This document shows, piece after piece, positions 9,229-16,128 of a DNA stretch of 64,000 nucleotides. The DNA is taken from NCBI RefSeq assembly GCF_000186345.1, contig NC_014962.1, positions 2,356,001 to 2,420,000 of the forward strand, written 5' to 3'. Under the pieces are notes generated by a model that saw nothing but the letters and a program-made list of their open reading frames with translations, did no database searches and was not told the origin of the DNA. Numbering within the stretch: the first letter of the stretch is position 1; each line of letters opens with the position of its first letter. Both the position numbers and the translations under genes were made by a program. Source of the stretch: Isosphaera pallida ATCC 43644. GTDB taxonomy: Bacteria > Planctomycetota > Planctomycetia > Isosphaerales > Isosphaeraceae.

Positions 9229-9947
9229 CCATGCTTGCTCCCTCCCAGACCGGCCCCAACGGCCGCCTCGCCCGTGATCAAATCGAGGCGGTGGTCCGAG
9301 CGGTCCTGGCTCGTCGTCTCGCGGGCGAGTCGTCGGCTGGCCTTCAACGTAGTGTCACCCCTGGACCGACCAAACCCAATCTCGTCGTCAACATCTCAGC
9401 GCGTCACTGTCACTTGACTCAAAAAACAGTCGATCGGCTGTTTGGTCCCGGATATCAACTGACCAAGATGCGCTCGCTCTACCAGGAAACTGACTTCGCC
9501 GCCAACGAAACGGTGGCGATCGTCGGCCCACGGCGTCGGGTGATTCCCGACCTACGGATTTTGGGACCCTGCCGCGACTTCGACCAAGTGGAACTGGCCT
9601 TGACCGACGCGATCAGCCTGGGCTTGGAGATCCCAGTTCGGCTCTCGGGCGACATCGAGGGAACTCCCGGCGCGTTGTTGGTTGGTCCCAAAGGGTCGGT
9701 GGAATTGGAGAAAGGGGTGATTCGAGCCGAGCGACATGTCCATATGAACCCCGACCACGCTGCGTATTACGGAGTCAAGCCCTTGGATCGGATGAATCTG
9801 AGGGTTTATGGCCGGTGTCCGACCACCTTGGAAGGGGTTTTGGTGCGGGTCAACCCGGCCTGGAAGCTGGAGGTCCACATCGACACCGACGAAGCCAACG
9901 CCTGCGACCTGACCCGAGCCGACAAGGTGGAACTGGTCAAGCCCTAA
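9225..9947 (+). CDS. pduL: PduL-type phosphotransacylase (BMC lumen enzyme)
   Basis: PduL exchanges CoA and phosphate on acyl groups. Here it is expected to turn lactyl-CoA into lactyl-phosphate and free CoA inside the compartment. The 240-residue protein has the conserved zinc-binding histidines: ISARHCHLT near residue 60, and RAERHVHMNPDHA near 170. The repeated beta-barrel segments GPCRDFDQVELALTDA and YGRCPTTLEGVLVRV are also present. Residues ~15-40 (RDQIEAVVRAVLARRLAG) form a predicted amphipathic helix followed by a linker, the expected form of an encapsulation peptide. The ATG overlaps the DeoR stop by four bases, and a second ATG lies at 9231. A 117-base gap follows before the first shell gene. 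Confidence 0.93.
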   Translation: MTMLAPSQTGPNGRLARDQIEAVVRAVLARRLAGESSAGLQRSVTPGPTKPNLVVNISARHCHLTQKTVDRLFGPGYQLTKMRSLYQETDFAANETVAIVGPRRRVIPDLRILGPCRDFDQVELALTDAISLGLEIPVRLSGDIEGTPGALLVGPKGSVELEKGVIRAERHVHMNPDHAAYYGVKPLDRMNLRVYGRCPTTLEGVLVRVNPAWKLEVHIDTDEANACDLTRADKVELVKP

Positions 9948-10064
9948 GCGTCGGCGAACCCGCTAAGTTACATATCGCAGAGAACACATGGATCGGTTGG
10001 GATCGAAGGATTCTCAACGAGGCTGATGCAGAACTCTTGACTTGAATGGGGGAGTGCCCAAACG

Positions 10065-10361
10065 ATGGCCTCAGCGAGCAACGAAGCGCTCGGGATGATC
10101 GAGACCAGGGGGTTTGTGGCCCTGGTCGAAGCGACCGACGCGATGCTAAAGGCGGCCAATGTGCGGTTGGCCGGTTGGGACAAGGTGGGTAGCGGTTTGG
10201 TGACCGCCTTCGTGGTGGGCGATGTCGCGGCCGTTAAAGCGGCGATCGACGCGGGATCAGCCGCGGCGGGCCGCATCGGCGAAGTCGTGAGCGTTCAGGT
10301 GATTCCCCGTCCTCACGAAGACCTAGGTGGCGTGCTGAAACTCGGCCAAAAGGGAGGCTGA
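10065..10361 (+). CDS. BMC-H hexameric shell protein 1
   Basis: This 98-residue protein is a single BMC domain, the hexamer-forming building block of the microcompartment facets. It starts with the typical [20 protein letters not shown], and the core continues with [10 protein letters not shown]. The pore-loop motif is KVGSG, and the domain ends with VIPRP plus a short Lys/Gly-rich tail. The strong Shine-Dalgarno GGGGGAG lies ten bases upstream. The next shell gene starts three bases after the stop, so the two are translated as a pair. It differs from the other two BMC-H proteins mainly at the pore and the tail. Confidence 0.95.
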   Translation: MASASNEALGMIETRGFVALVEATDAMLKAANVRLAGWDKVGSGLVTAFVVGDVAAVKAAIDAGSAAAGRIGEVVSVQVIPRPHEDLGGVLKLGQKGG

Positions 10362-10364
10362 ACC

Positions 10365-10703
10365 ATGTCCAACGGTGGCGCTGCGCAATCCCCCGCGTCG
10401 GCCAGTCCCGCTCCTGCTCCCGCGGCCCGCGGCGGCAACGACGCGCTGGGTCTGGTCGAGACCAAGGGTCTAGTCGGCCTGATCGAAGGAACCGACGCGA
10501 TGCTCAAAGCGGCCAACGTGACCCTGGCCGGGCGGGTCCAAGTCGGCGGTGGCTTCGTGACCACGATGGTCCGCGGCGACGTCGGCTCGGTCCGCGCGGC
10601 GGTCGAAGCCGGAGCCGAGGCCGCGGGCCGTGTGGGCGAACTTGTCTCGGCCCACGTCATCCCCCGGCCCGATCCCTCCCTCCTCAAGGTCTTTCTGGCC
10701 TGA
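10365..10703 (+). CDS. BMC-H hexameric shell protein 2 with N-terminal extension
   Basis: This 112-residue BMC-domain protein has the core ALGLVETKGLVGLIEGTDAM and LKAANVTLAG, and a long EAGAEAAGRVGELVSAHVI helix and strand. The pore motif is QVGGG, different from KVGSG in the first shell protein. About 26 extra residues rich in Ala, Pro and Ser precede the domain. Such a tail is not needed for hexamer assembly and may project from one face of the facet. GGGAGG ten bases upstream supports ATG 10365. Confidence 0.95.
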   Translation: MSNGGAAQSPASASPAPAPAARGGNDALGLVETKGLVGLIEGTDAMLKAANVTLAGRVQVGGGFVTTMVRGDVGSVRAAVEAGAEAAGRVGELVSAHVIPRPDPSLLKVFLA

Positions 10704-10816
10704 AGCCCCAAGTCCAAGTCCGTTGCGTCGCACGGGTTCCTTTCGGTTTGATCCCTTCCCCGCGGCGCTACGAACGACATCTCTCTCTCCCCTGGTGAAG
10801 CAAAGCGAGGCGCACG

Positions 10817-11095
10817 ATGGCGAGCGGTTCGGCGTTGGGGTTGATCGAGACGGAGGGTCTGGTGGGTCTGATCGACGCCCTGGACGCCATGCTCAAAGCG
10901 GCCGACGTCAAGCCGGTCGGGCCGATCATCCGGCTGGACGGCGGCTTGGTCAGCCTGATGGTGAGTGGCGACGTCTCCAGCGTCCGCGCGGCGGTCGAGG
11001 CCGGGGCCGAGGCGGCCGCGCGGGTCGGTATCCTCAAGGGAGCCCATGTGATCCCCCGTCCCGACCCGGCGTTGATCGAAGCATTCACCCGCTGA
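10817..11095 (+). CDS. BMC-H hexameric shell protein 3
   Basis: This is a compact 92-residue BMC domain: ALGLIETEGLVGLIDALDAM, LKAADVKPVG, then a pore segment IIRLDGGL (motif RLDGG) and VIPRPDPALIEAF. It is close to BMC-H 2 over the C-terminal half (VRAAVEAGAEAA, HVIPRPDP), which suggests a local duplication. The Arg and Asp at the pore would give a more charged opening than in the other two. GAGG seven bases upstream supports the start. It is the last shell gene before the hairpin at 11169-11192. Confidence 0.94.
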   Translation: MASGSALGLIETEGLVGLIDALDAMLKAADVKPVGPIIRLDGGLVSLMVSGDVSSVRAAVEAGAEAAARVGILKGAHVIPRPDPALIEAFTR

Positions 11096-11140
11096 TCTGA
11101 TCGCTTGATCGAAGTTCGTTCCACAGTTGGTAAGACCAAT

Positions 11141-11161
11141 TTCATTGATTTTCAATTGATT
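11141..11161 (+). promoter_or_regulatory. Direct repeat TTCA(A)TTGATT between shell and kinase genes
   Basis: TTCATTGATT (11141-11150) is followed directly by TTCAATTGATT (11151-11161). The second copy contains the 8-bp palindrome TCAATTGA. The pair resembles, in pitch and TCAA content, the repeats upstream of the DeoR gene, so it could be a second internal operator. The stretch is AT-rich compared with its surroundings. No good promoter is seen next to it. Confidence 0.3.
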
Positions 11162-11168
11162 CAAGTTC

Positions 11169-11192
11169 AACCCGATTTGTTTCGGTCGGGTT
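11169..11192 (+). terminator. Hairpin with T-rich tail, possible attenuator inside the BMC operon
   Basis: AACCCGA (11169-11175) pairs perfectly with TCGGGTT (11186-11192) across a 10-base loop, followed by TGATTTGATT. It looks like a weak intrinsic terminator lying between the three BMC-H genes and the acyl kinase. Partial read-through would make more shell hexamer mRNA than downstream enzyme mRNA. A 3' stabilising structure is the alternative. Confidence 0.4.
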
Positions 11193-11218
11193 TGATTTGA
11201 TTCCGTGGGATGCTGCTG

Positions 11219-12430
11219 ATGAAAATTCTGGTCGCCAACCTGGGCAGCACAAGTTTCAAGTACCGGGTCTACGACCTGGGCGATCCCTCTGAACCTCTGT
11301 TGGCCCGCGGCGCGGTCGAACGGATTGGTTCGGAGATCGCCACGGTGCGGATTCCTGCCGCTGCTGATGGTTCCGCGCCCGCTTGGGAGGAAACCCGGCC
11401 AATCAAGGACCACGCCGAGGCACTGGCGATTTGTCTGAACCACCTGAGCCACCCGGACCACGGCGTGATCGAGTCGGAAGCGGATCTCGCCGCCATTGGC
11501 TTCAAGGCGGTTCATGCGCGGGGCATCAGCGGCGTTCAGCGGATCGATCACACGGTACTGGAGGCGATGGAGGCATTCAACGCGGTCGCCCCCGCGCACA
11601 ATCCGCCTTATGTCCGAGCGATGCGCGACCTGGCGGCGCGGTTTCCCTCGCTGCCGCTGGTGGCGGCGTTCGAGACCGATTTCCACCGCGACATCCCTGA
11701 GTTTCGTCAAGTGTACGCGATTCCCTCCGATTTCCGTGCGCTTGGCGTGAGGCGCTACGGATTCCACGGAGCCAGCCACCGTTATATCGCCGGTCGGATC
11801 GCGCAGCTGTTAGGCCGAACCGACCTCAAGGTGATTTCCTGTCACCTTGGGGGCAGTTCGTCGGTCTGCGCGATCGAGGCGGGACAATCCCGGGCGGCCA
11901 GCATGGGGATGAGTCCCCAATCGGGCCTGCCCCAAAACAACCGGGTAGGCGACTTCGACCCGTTTGCCCTGCCTTATCTGATCCAGGAGACTGGCAAGAC
12001 GCTCGACGAGATTTTGCAAATCCTCGCCTCTCGCTCTGGCCTGGCAGCCTTGAGCGAAGGCAGCGGCGACCTGCGGGACATCGAAGCGGACGCCGCTCGG
12101 GGCGTGTTGGGAGCCCGCCTGGCGCTCGATCATTATATCGACGGCATTCGGCAACTTTTGGGTTCCTATTTCGTGATCCTTGGAGGAGCCGATGTGATTG
12201 TGTTCACCGGGGGCATCGGCGAGAACTCGCAGGTGGTGCGGGCCGGCGTATGCGGCGGTCTGGACTGGTTTGGCATTCAGGCCGACGAGCAACGCAACCG
12301 CGAGGCGCGGGGCGAGGCGTCGTTCCACGCCGCGAATTCACGGGTGCAGCTTTGGACCGTCCCGACCAACGAGGAACTCGTGGTAGCGCGACAAACCCGC
12401 GACCTGTTGATTCAGGCCACCTCATGCTGA
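11219..12430 (+). CDS. Acetate kinase-family acyl kinase of the BMC pathway
   Basis: This 403-residue member of the acetate/propionate kinase family is expected to convert lactyl-phosphate and ADP to lactate and ATP. It has the ASKHA-fold signatures in diverged form: NLGSTSFKYR in place of the usual NAGSSSLKF, RYGFHGASHRYI, HLGGSSSVCAI (Gly where acetate kinase usually has Asn), NNRVGDFDP with the catalytic Arg and Asp, and FTGGIGENS. The start is set at ATG 11219 because MKILVANLG is the usual beginning, although ATG 11210 is also in frame. No encapsulation-like helix is seen, so it probably acts outside the shell, as acyl kinases of other BMCs do. A BMC-P gene follows after 37 bases. Confidence 0.92.
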   Translation: MKILVANLGSTSFKYRVYDLGDPSEPLLARGAVERIGSEIATVRIPAAADGSAPAWEETRPIKDHAEALAICLNHLSHPDHGVIESEADLAAIGFKAVHARGISGVQRIDHTVLEAMEAFNAVAPAHNPPYVRAMRDLAARFPSLPLVAAFETDFHRDIPEFRQVYAIPSDFRALGVRRYGFHGASHRYIAGRIAQLLGRTDLKVISCHLGGSSSVCAIEAGQSRAASMGMSPQSGLPQNNRVGDFDPFALPYLIQETGKTLDEILQILASRSGLAALSEGSGDLRDIEADAARGVLGARLALDHYIDGIRQLLGSYFVILGGADVIVFTGGIGENSQVVRAGVCGGLDWFGIQADEQRNREARGEASFHAANSRVQLWTVPTNEELVVARQTRDLLIQATSC

Positions 12431-12467
12431 CTATCGGAATGGCCGCCACGGCCAAAGGAAACGCCGC

Positions 12468-12773
12468 ATGTTCCTCGCTAAGGTGACCGGCAATGTGGTG
12501 GCCACTCAAAAGGTGGCGAGCATGACCGGCCATAAACTGTTGACCGTCGAGCCCTACCGAGTGGACGAGACCCGCCGCGATCGCCTGGTGCCTACCGGGC
12601 GGACCTTCGTGGTGGTGGACACCCTGGGGGCCGGAGTGGATGATTTTGTATTGATTTGTCAAGGTTCCTCGGCCCGGCTCACCCCCGAAACCGCCAAGCT
12701 ACCGATCGACGCGGTGGTCATTGGTCTGGTGGACACGGTCGATGTGGGCGGGTCGGTGGTTTACCAACGTTGA
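12468..12773 (+). CDS. BMC-P (EutN/CcmL) pentameric vertex protein 1
   Basis: This 101-residue EutN/CcmL family protein forms pentamers that cap the vertices of the polyhedral shell. The start FLAKVTGNVVATQKVASM and the centre VVVDTLGAGVDDFVLICQG (the GAG-x-GD/DxV motif) are typical, and so is the end AVVIGLVDTVDVGG. AAGGAAA upstream supports ATG 12468. It is one of three BMC-P genes here, the number usual for PV-type loci. Confidence 0.95.
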   Translation: MFLAKVTGNVVATQKVASMTGHKLLTVEPYRVDETRRDRLVPTGRTFVVVDTLGAGVDDFVLICQGSSARLTPETAKLPIDAVVIGLVDTVDVGGSVVYQR

Positions 12774-12937
12774 GCCAACCCGCCGGGCTGGCCGTGGCGG
12801 GGTCCGCGTCGTCGGGTTGCGGACCTCGGTGCCAAGCCAAAAGCTTGAGTCGCGGGCGGTCCTATGGCTGGATCGCAATCGGATTGACGGCGGATTCAGG
12901 AATCGGCTTCATCCTCCCCTCTGAGGTTCCCAAGGCG

Positions 12938-14362
12938 ATGCAACCATCCCAGACCGAGGAATTGATTCGCAGTGTGGTTCAACAGGTGTTGAGCCAAATG
13001 GGCACCGTGTTTCCCGGCGGGTTGCCTGGGGTTGGGTCGGGACGATTGGGGGTGTTTCCCACGGTGGACGCCGCCGCCCACGCGGCCCGTGACGCCTTCC
13101 AACGCTTCCGCGGCCGCCCGCTGGCCGATCGTCGCCGGGCGATCGACGTGATTCGCAAAGTGGTGATTGAGGGTGCCGAAGAACTCGGGTCGATGGAGCT
13201 GGCCGAAACCAAGATCGGCCGGCGCGATCATAAGATTGAGAAACTCGTCAGTGCTGGTCAAAAGATTCCCGGCGTTGAATATCTACGAACCGACAACGTC
13301 TCAGGGGATCTTGGCATCACTCTCACCGATTACGCTCCGTTTGGGGTCGTCGGCGCGGTCACGCCGGTGACCCACTCGCTGCCGACCCTGGCGGGCAACG
13401 CGATTAACATCCTGGCGGCGGGCAACACCGTTGTCTTCCACCCGCATCCTTCGGGGGTTGGGGTGGCTTTGGAGGGAGTCCGGCGGTTCAACCAGGGCAT
13501 CCGCGAGGCGATCGGGCTGGAGAACCTCATCACCATTGTCGAGAGCCCCACCCTCGAATCAGCCCAACAGCTTTTCGACCATCGCGAGGTCGATCTGCTG
13601 CTGGTTACGGGCGGTCCCGCCGTGGCCCGCGCGGCGCTGAGCTCCCGCAAGCGGGCGATCGTGGCCGGGCCGGGCAACCCGCCGGTGGTGGTGGACGCCA
13701 CCGCCTGCCTGGACAACGCCGCCCGCTCGATCGTCACCGGGGCGGCCTATGACAACAATTTGTTGTGCATCGGCGAGAAACAGGTCTTTGCGCCCTCGAA
13801 CGTGCTGGACCGTCTGATGGATCGCATGGCGCGTTACGGCGGCCATCGTCTCGACGCGCGGCAAATCGAGGCACTGACCGCCGCGGCCTTCAAAACGGGG
13901 GAGGGGGGCCAGCCGACGCTCAACAAGGAGCTGGTAGGTCAGGATCCCGCCGTGCTGGCAGCTCACGCCGGTCTGTCGATTCCCTCGGGGGTTCAACTTC
14001 TCTTTGGAGAAACGCCCGCCGATCACCCGTTCGTGCAACTTGAACAGATGATGCCATTTGTGCCGTTCGTGCGAACCGCCGACCTCGATCAGGCGATCGA
14101 ACAGGCCCATCGCAGCGAACACGGCTACGGCCACACCGCGGTTCTGCACTCGCGCGACACCGCCACGATGACGCGGATGGGTCGGTTGATGAACTGCACG
14201 ATCTTCGTCATCAACGGTCCCTGCACCGCCGGTTTAGGCGGGGGCGGCGAGGGCGTGTTGTCCTACTCAATCGCCGGACCGACCGGCGAGGGGGTCACCA
14301 CCCCATTGACTTTCTGCCGTCAACAACGCACCGCGGTGGTGGGCGCGATGCGTTTTCTCTGA
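12938..14362 (+). CDS. CoA-acylating aldehyde dehydrogenase (PduP/EutE-like), BMC lumen
   Basis: It oxidises an aldehyde, here probably L-lactaldehyde, to its acyl-CoA with NAD+. The 474-residue protein has the PduP-type active site DNNLLCIGEKQV with catalytic Cys277, VTPVTHSLPTLAGNAINI, the nucleotide-binding LVTGGPAV, and the C-terminal GPCTAGLGGGGEG. ATG 12938 is chosen because residues 2-20 (QTEELIRSVVQQVLSQM) form an amphipathic helix followed by a Gly-rich linker, the usual N-terminal encapsulation peptide of this enzyme. The frame is open back to 12656, but that stretch overlaps the BMC-P gene and reads as noise. The 164-base gap upstream holds no clear feature. Confidence 0.94.
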   Translation: MQPSQTEELIRSVVQQVLSQMGTVFPGGLPGVGSGRLGVFPTVDAAAHAARDAFQRFRGRPLADRRRAIDVIRKVVIEGAEELGSMELAETKIGRRDHKIEKLVSAGQKIPGVEYLRTDNVSGDLGITLTDYAPFGVVGAVTPVTHSLPTLAGNAINILAAGNTVVFHPHPSGVGVALEGVRRFNQGIREAIGLENLITIVESPTLESAQQLFDHREVDLLLVTGGPAVARAALSSRKRAIVAGPGNPPVVVDATACLDNAARSIVTGAAYDNNLLCIGEKQVFAPSNVLDRLMDRMARYGGHRLDARQIEALTAAAFKTGEGGQPTLNKELVGQDPAVLAAHAGLSIPSGVQLLFGETPADHPFVQLEQMMPFVPFVRTADLDQAIEQAHRSEHGYGHTAVLHSRDTATMTRMGRLMNCTIFVINGPCTAGLGGGGEGVLSYSIAGPTGEGVTTPLTFCRQQRTAVVGAMRFL

Positions 14363-14379
14363 ATTCAACCCGCGCCCAA

Positions 14380-14394
14380 CCCGCTCGCAGCGGG
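14380..14394 (+). other. GC hairpin upstream of BMC-P 2
   Basis: CCCGCT, a three-base loop CGC, and AGCGGG form a perfect short hairpin 25 bases before the BMC-P 2 start codon. There is no T-tract, so termination is unlikely. mRNA processing or stability is possible. Confidence 0.3.
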
Positions 14395-14419
14395 CAACCT
14401 GGGCGAAGGAGCCGCGGCC

Positions 14420-14725
14420 ATGCAAGTGGGCCAGGTGGTAGGACGAGCGACCTCCACGATCAAGCATCCCACGTTGAAAGGCGAACGGCTGCTGGTCGTT
14501 CAACTGCTCGACGCCCAAGGCAACCCCGAAGGCGAGCCGATCCTGGTGTTTGACCGCCTCGGCGCGGGGATCGGCGACCACGTGGTGGCCACCAACGACG
14601 GCCTGGAAATGCAAACCCTACTGGGTAAGACCACACCCGCCCGCTGGAGCGTTCTGGCCTTGCCCGACCCTATCGGCTCGGACCAATCCCGCCCTGCTCC
14701 AGCTCCAGGCCAGTCGCATCGTTGA
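14420..14725 (+). CDS. BMC-P (EutN/CcmL) pentameric vertex protein 2
   Basis: This 101-residue EutN/CcmL protein starts MQVGQVVGRATSTIKHPTLK and has the central RLGAGIGDHVVATND (GAG-IGD motif). The C-terminal ~20 residues are Pro/Ser-rich and lie beyond the usual fold. AAGGAG nine bases upstream supports ATG 14420. The third vertex gene follows after 26 bases. Confidence 0.94.
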   Translation: MQVGQVVGRATSTIKHPTLKGERLLVVQLLDAQGNPEGEPILVFDRLGAGIGDHVVATNDGLEMQTLLGKTTPARWSVLALPDPIGSDQSRPAPAPGQSHR

Positions 14726-14751
14726 CGCAACGAGACAAGGGAATCGCACGC

Positions 14752-15054
14752 ATGAGAATTGGTCAAGTGATTGGACGAGTCACCCTCAACCGCGCGGTTC
14801 ACGGTTTCGTCGGTGCGCGGTTGCCGATTTTGGAGCCGTTGCCTTTCGAGGCGCTGGCCAACCCGGCCGCGCCGCGAGCGCGTCGTTCCGAGGAGGTGGT
14901 GGCCTACGACGACCTGGGAGCCGGCACGGGTCTTTTGGTTGGCTTCAGCGAGGGCCGCGAGGCAGCCAACCCCTTTGGCGAGAACCCCATCGCGGTGGAC
15001 GCCTATGTCGCCTGCCTGCTCGATCAGGTTGACATCGTTTTGCCCCGCCGCTGA
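14752..15054 (+). CDS. BMC-P (EutN/CcmL) pentameric vertex protein 3
   Basis: This is a 100-residue EutN/CcmL protein. ATG 14752 (MRIGQVIGRVTLNRAVHGF) is chosen over the longer TTG 14722 frame because it matches the family start and has AAGGGA upstream. Features are LEPLPFEAL, the central YDDLGAGTGLLVGFSEG, and a C-terminal AVDAYVACLLDQVDI strand. The usual Asp of the GxGD loop is replaced by Thr-Gly, so this vertex protein is more diverged than the other two. Three distinct pentamers may allow hetero-vertices or vertex-specific contacts. Confidence 0.93.
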   Translation: MRIGQVIGRVTLNRAVHGFVGARLPILEPLPFEALANPAAPRARRSEEVVAYDDLGAGTGLLVGFSEGREAANPFGENPIAVDAYVACLLDQVDIVLPRR

Positions 15055-15134
15055 GCTTCCTGCGTCGGCCCGGTTGATCCAACGCTTGAGTCGTGTCCAC
15101 GTTATGTTATTTCGTCCCGAGGAATCAGGAACTG

Positions 15135-16127
15135 ATGAGCGACTATCCGGCGGTCAACGAGTGGAAGACGCGGCAGTTCATGTGCGAGGTGGGCCGGCGG
15201 ATTTACGCCAAAGGGTTCGCCGCGGCCAACGACGGCAACATCTCGTTCCGTTTGAGCGAGGATCGGGTGCTGTGTTCGCCCACTCGGGTTTCCAAAGGGT
15301 TCATGAAGCCAGACGACCTGTGCATCGTCGATCTGGACGGCGTTCAGATTTCGGGCAAGCGCAAGCGTTCCAGCGAGATTCTGCTGCACTTGACGATCAT
15401 GAAAACCCGTCCCGACGTTCGCGCGGTGGTCCACTGCCACCCGCCCCACGCGACCGCCTTCGCCGTCGCCCACGAACCAATCCCCAAATGCACCATGCCG
15501 GAGTTCGAGGTCTTCCTGGGCGAAGTGGCGATCAGCCCCTACGAGACCCCCGGCGGCCAGAGCTTCGCGGATACGGTCATCCCCTACGTGAAGGACACCG
15601 ACACGATCCTCTTGGCCAACCACGGCACCGTCACCTGTGGGACTGACCTGGAGGACGCCTACTTCAAAACGGAAATCATTGACGCCTATTGCCGTATTCT
15701 GATCCTGGCCAGACAACTGGGACGAGTGCAATACTACCCAGACGAGAAAGCCGCCGAACTGATCCGGCTCAAGCCCAACCTGGGCATCCGCGACGTGCGG
15801 TTGGAACTGGGTCTGGAAAACTGCGACCTGTGCGGCAACAGCCTGTTCCGCGAGGGTTACTCTGACTTCAAACCCGAACCCTACGCCTTCCGCCATCCCC
15901 GACTCGGCGGCGACGCCACCGGTATTGGACCTGTCGCAGGACCCCACTCCACCAACGCGAACGCTAACGTCAACGCCAACGCCTCCCCCCCAATCCAGGT
16001 CCAACCCGGGTCTCCCGAATTTGAACAGATGGTGCAAATGATCACCGACGAAATCATGGGACATTTAGCCGGCCGGTCCACGTCGGTCTCAGCGTCGGCC
16101 GCAGCGTCCAATCCGGGAGGATGTTGA
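15135..16127 (+). CDS. Class II sugar-phosphate aldolase (fuculose/rhamnulose-1-P type) with C-terminal encapsulation peptide
   Basis: The class II aldolase/adducin fold is expected to cleave L-fuculose-1-P or L-rhamnulose-1-P to DHAP and L-lactaldehyde, the entry step of the BMC. By comparison with FucA, the zinc ligands are His100 and His102 (HCHPPHA) and His163 (ANHGT), and the catalytic Glu is Glu81 in SSEILLH. ANDGNISFRL is the phosphate-binding start. The protein has 330 residues against ~215 in FucA. The extra part contains a CDLCG Cys pair, an Asn/Ala repeat linker (coded by a near-hexameric AACGCN repeat at ~15955-15990), and PEFEQMVQMITDEIMGHL, an amphipathic helix typical of an encapsulation peptide. 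ATG 15135 is favoured over GTG 15093. The next gene starts at once after the stop. Confidence 0.93.
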   Translation: MSDYPAVNEWKTRQFMCEVGRRIYAKGFAAANDGNISFRLSEDRVLCSPTRVSKGFMKPDDLCIVDLDGVQISGKRKRSSEILLHLTIMKTRPDVRAVVHCHPPHATAFAVAHEPIPKCTMPEFEVFLGEVAISPYETPGGQSFADTVIPYVKDTDTILLANHGTVTCGTDLEDAYFKTEIIDAYCRILILARQLGRVQYYPDEKAAELIRLKPNLGIRDVRLELGLENCDLCGNSLFREGYSDFKPEPYAFRHPRLGGDATGIGPVAGPHSTNANANVNANASPPIQVQPGSPEFEQMVQMITDEIMGHLAGRSTSVSASAAASNPGGC

Positions 16128-16128
16128 A

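Noticed and set aside
12656-12937. N-terminal extension of the aldehyde dehydrogenase frame
   Set aside because: It overlaps the BMC-P 1 gene in another frame and has no family character. ATG 12938 gives the expected encapsulation helix.
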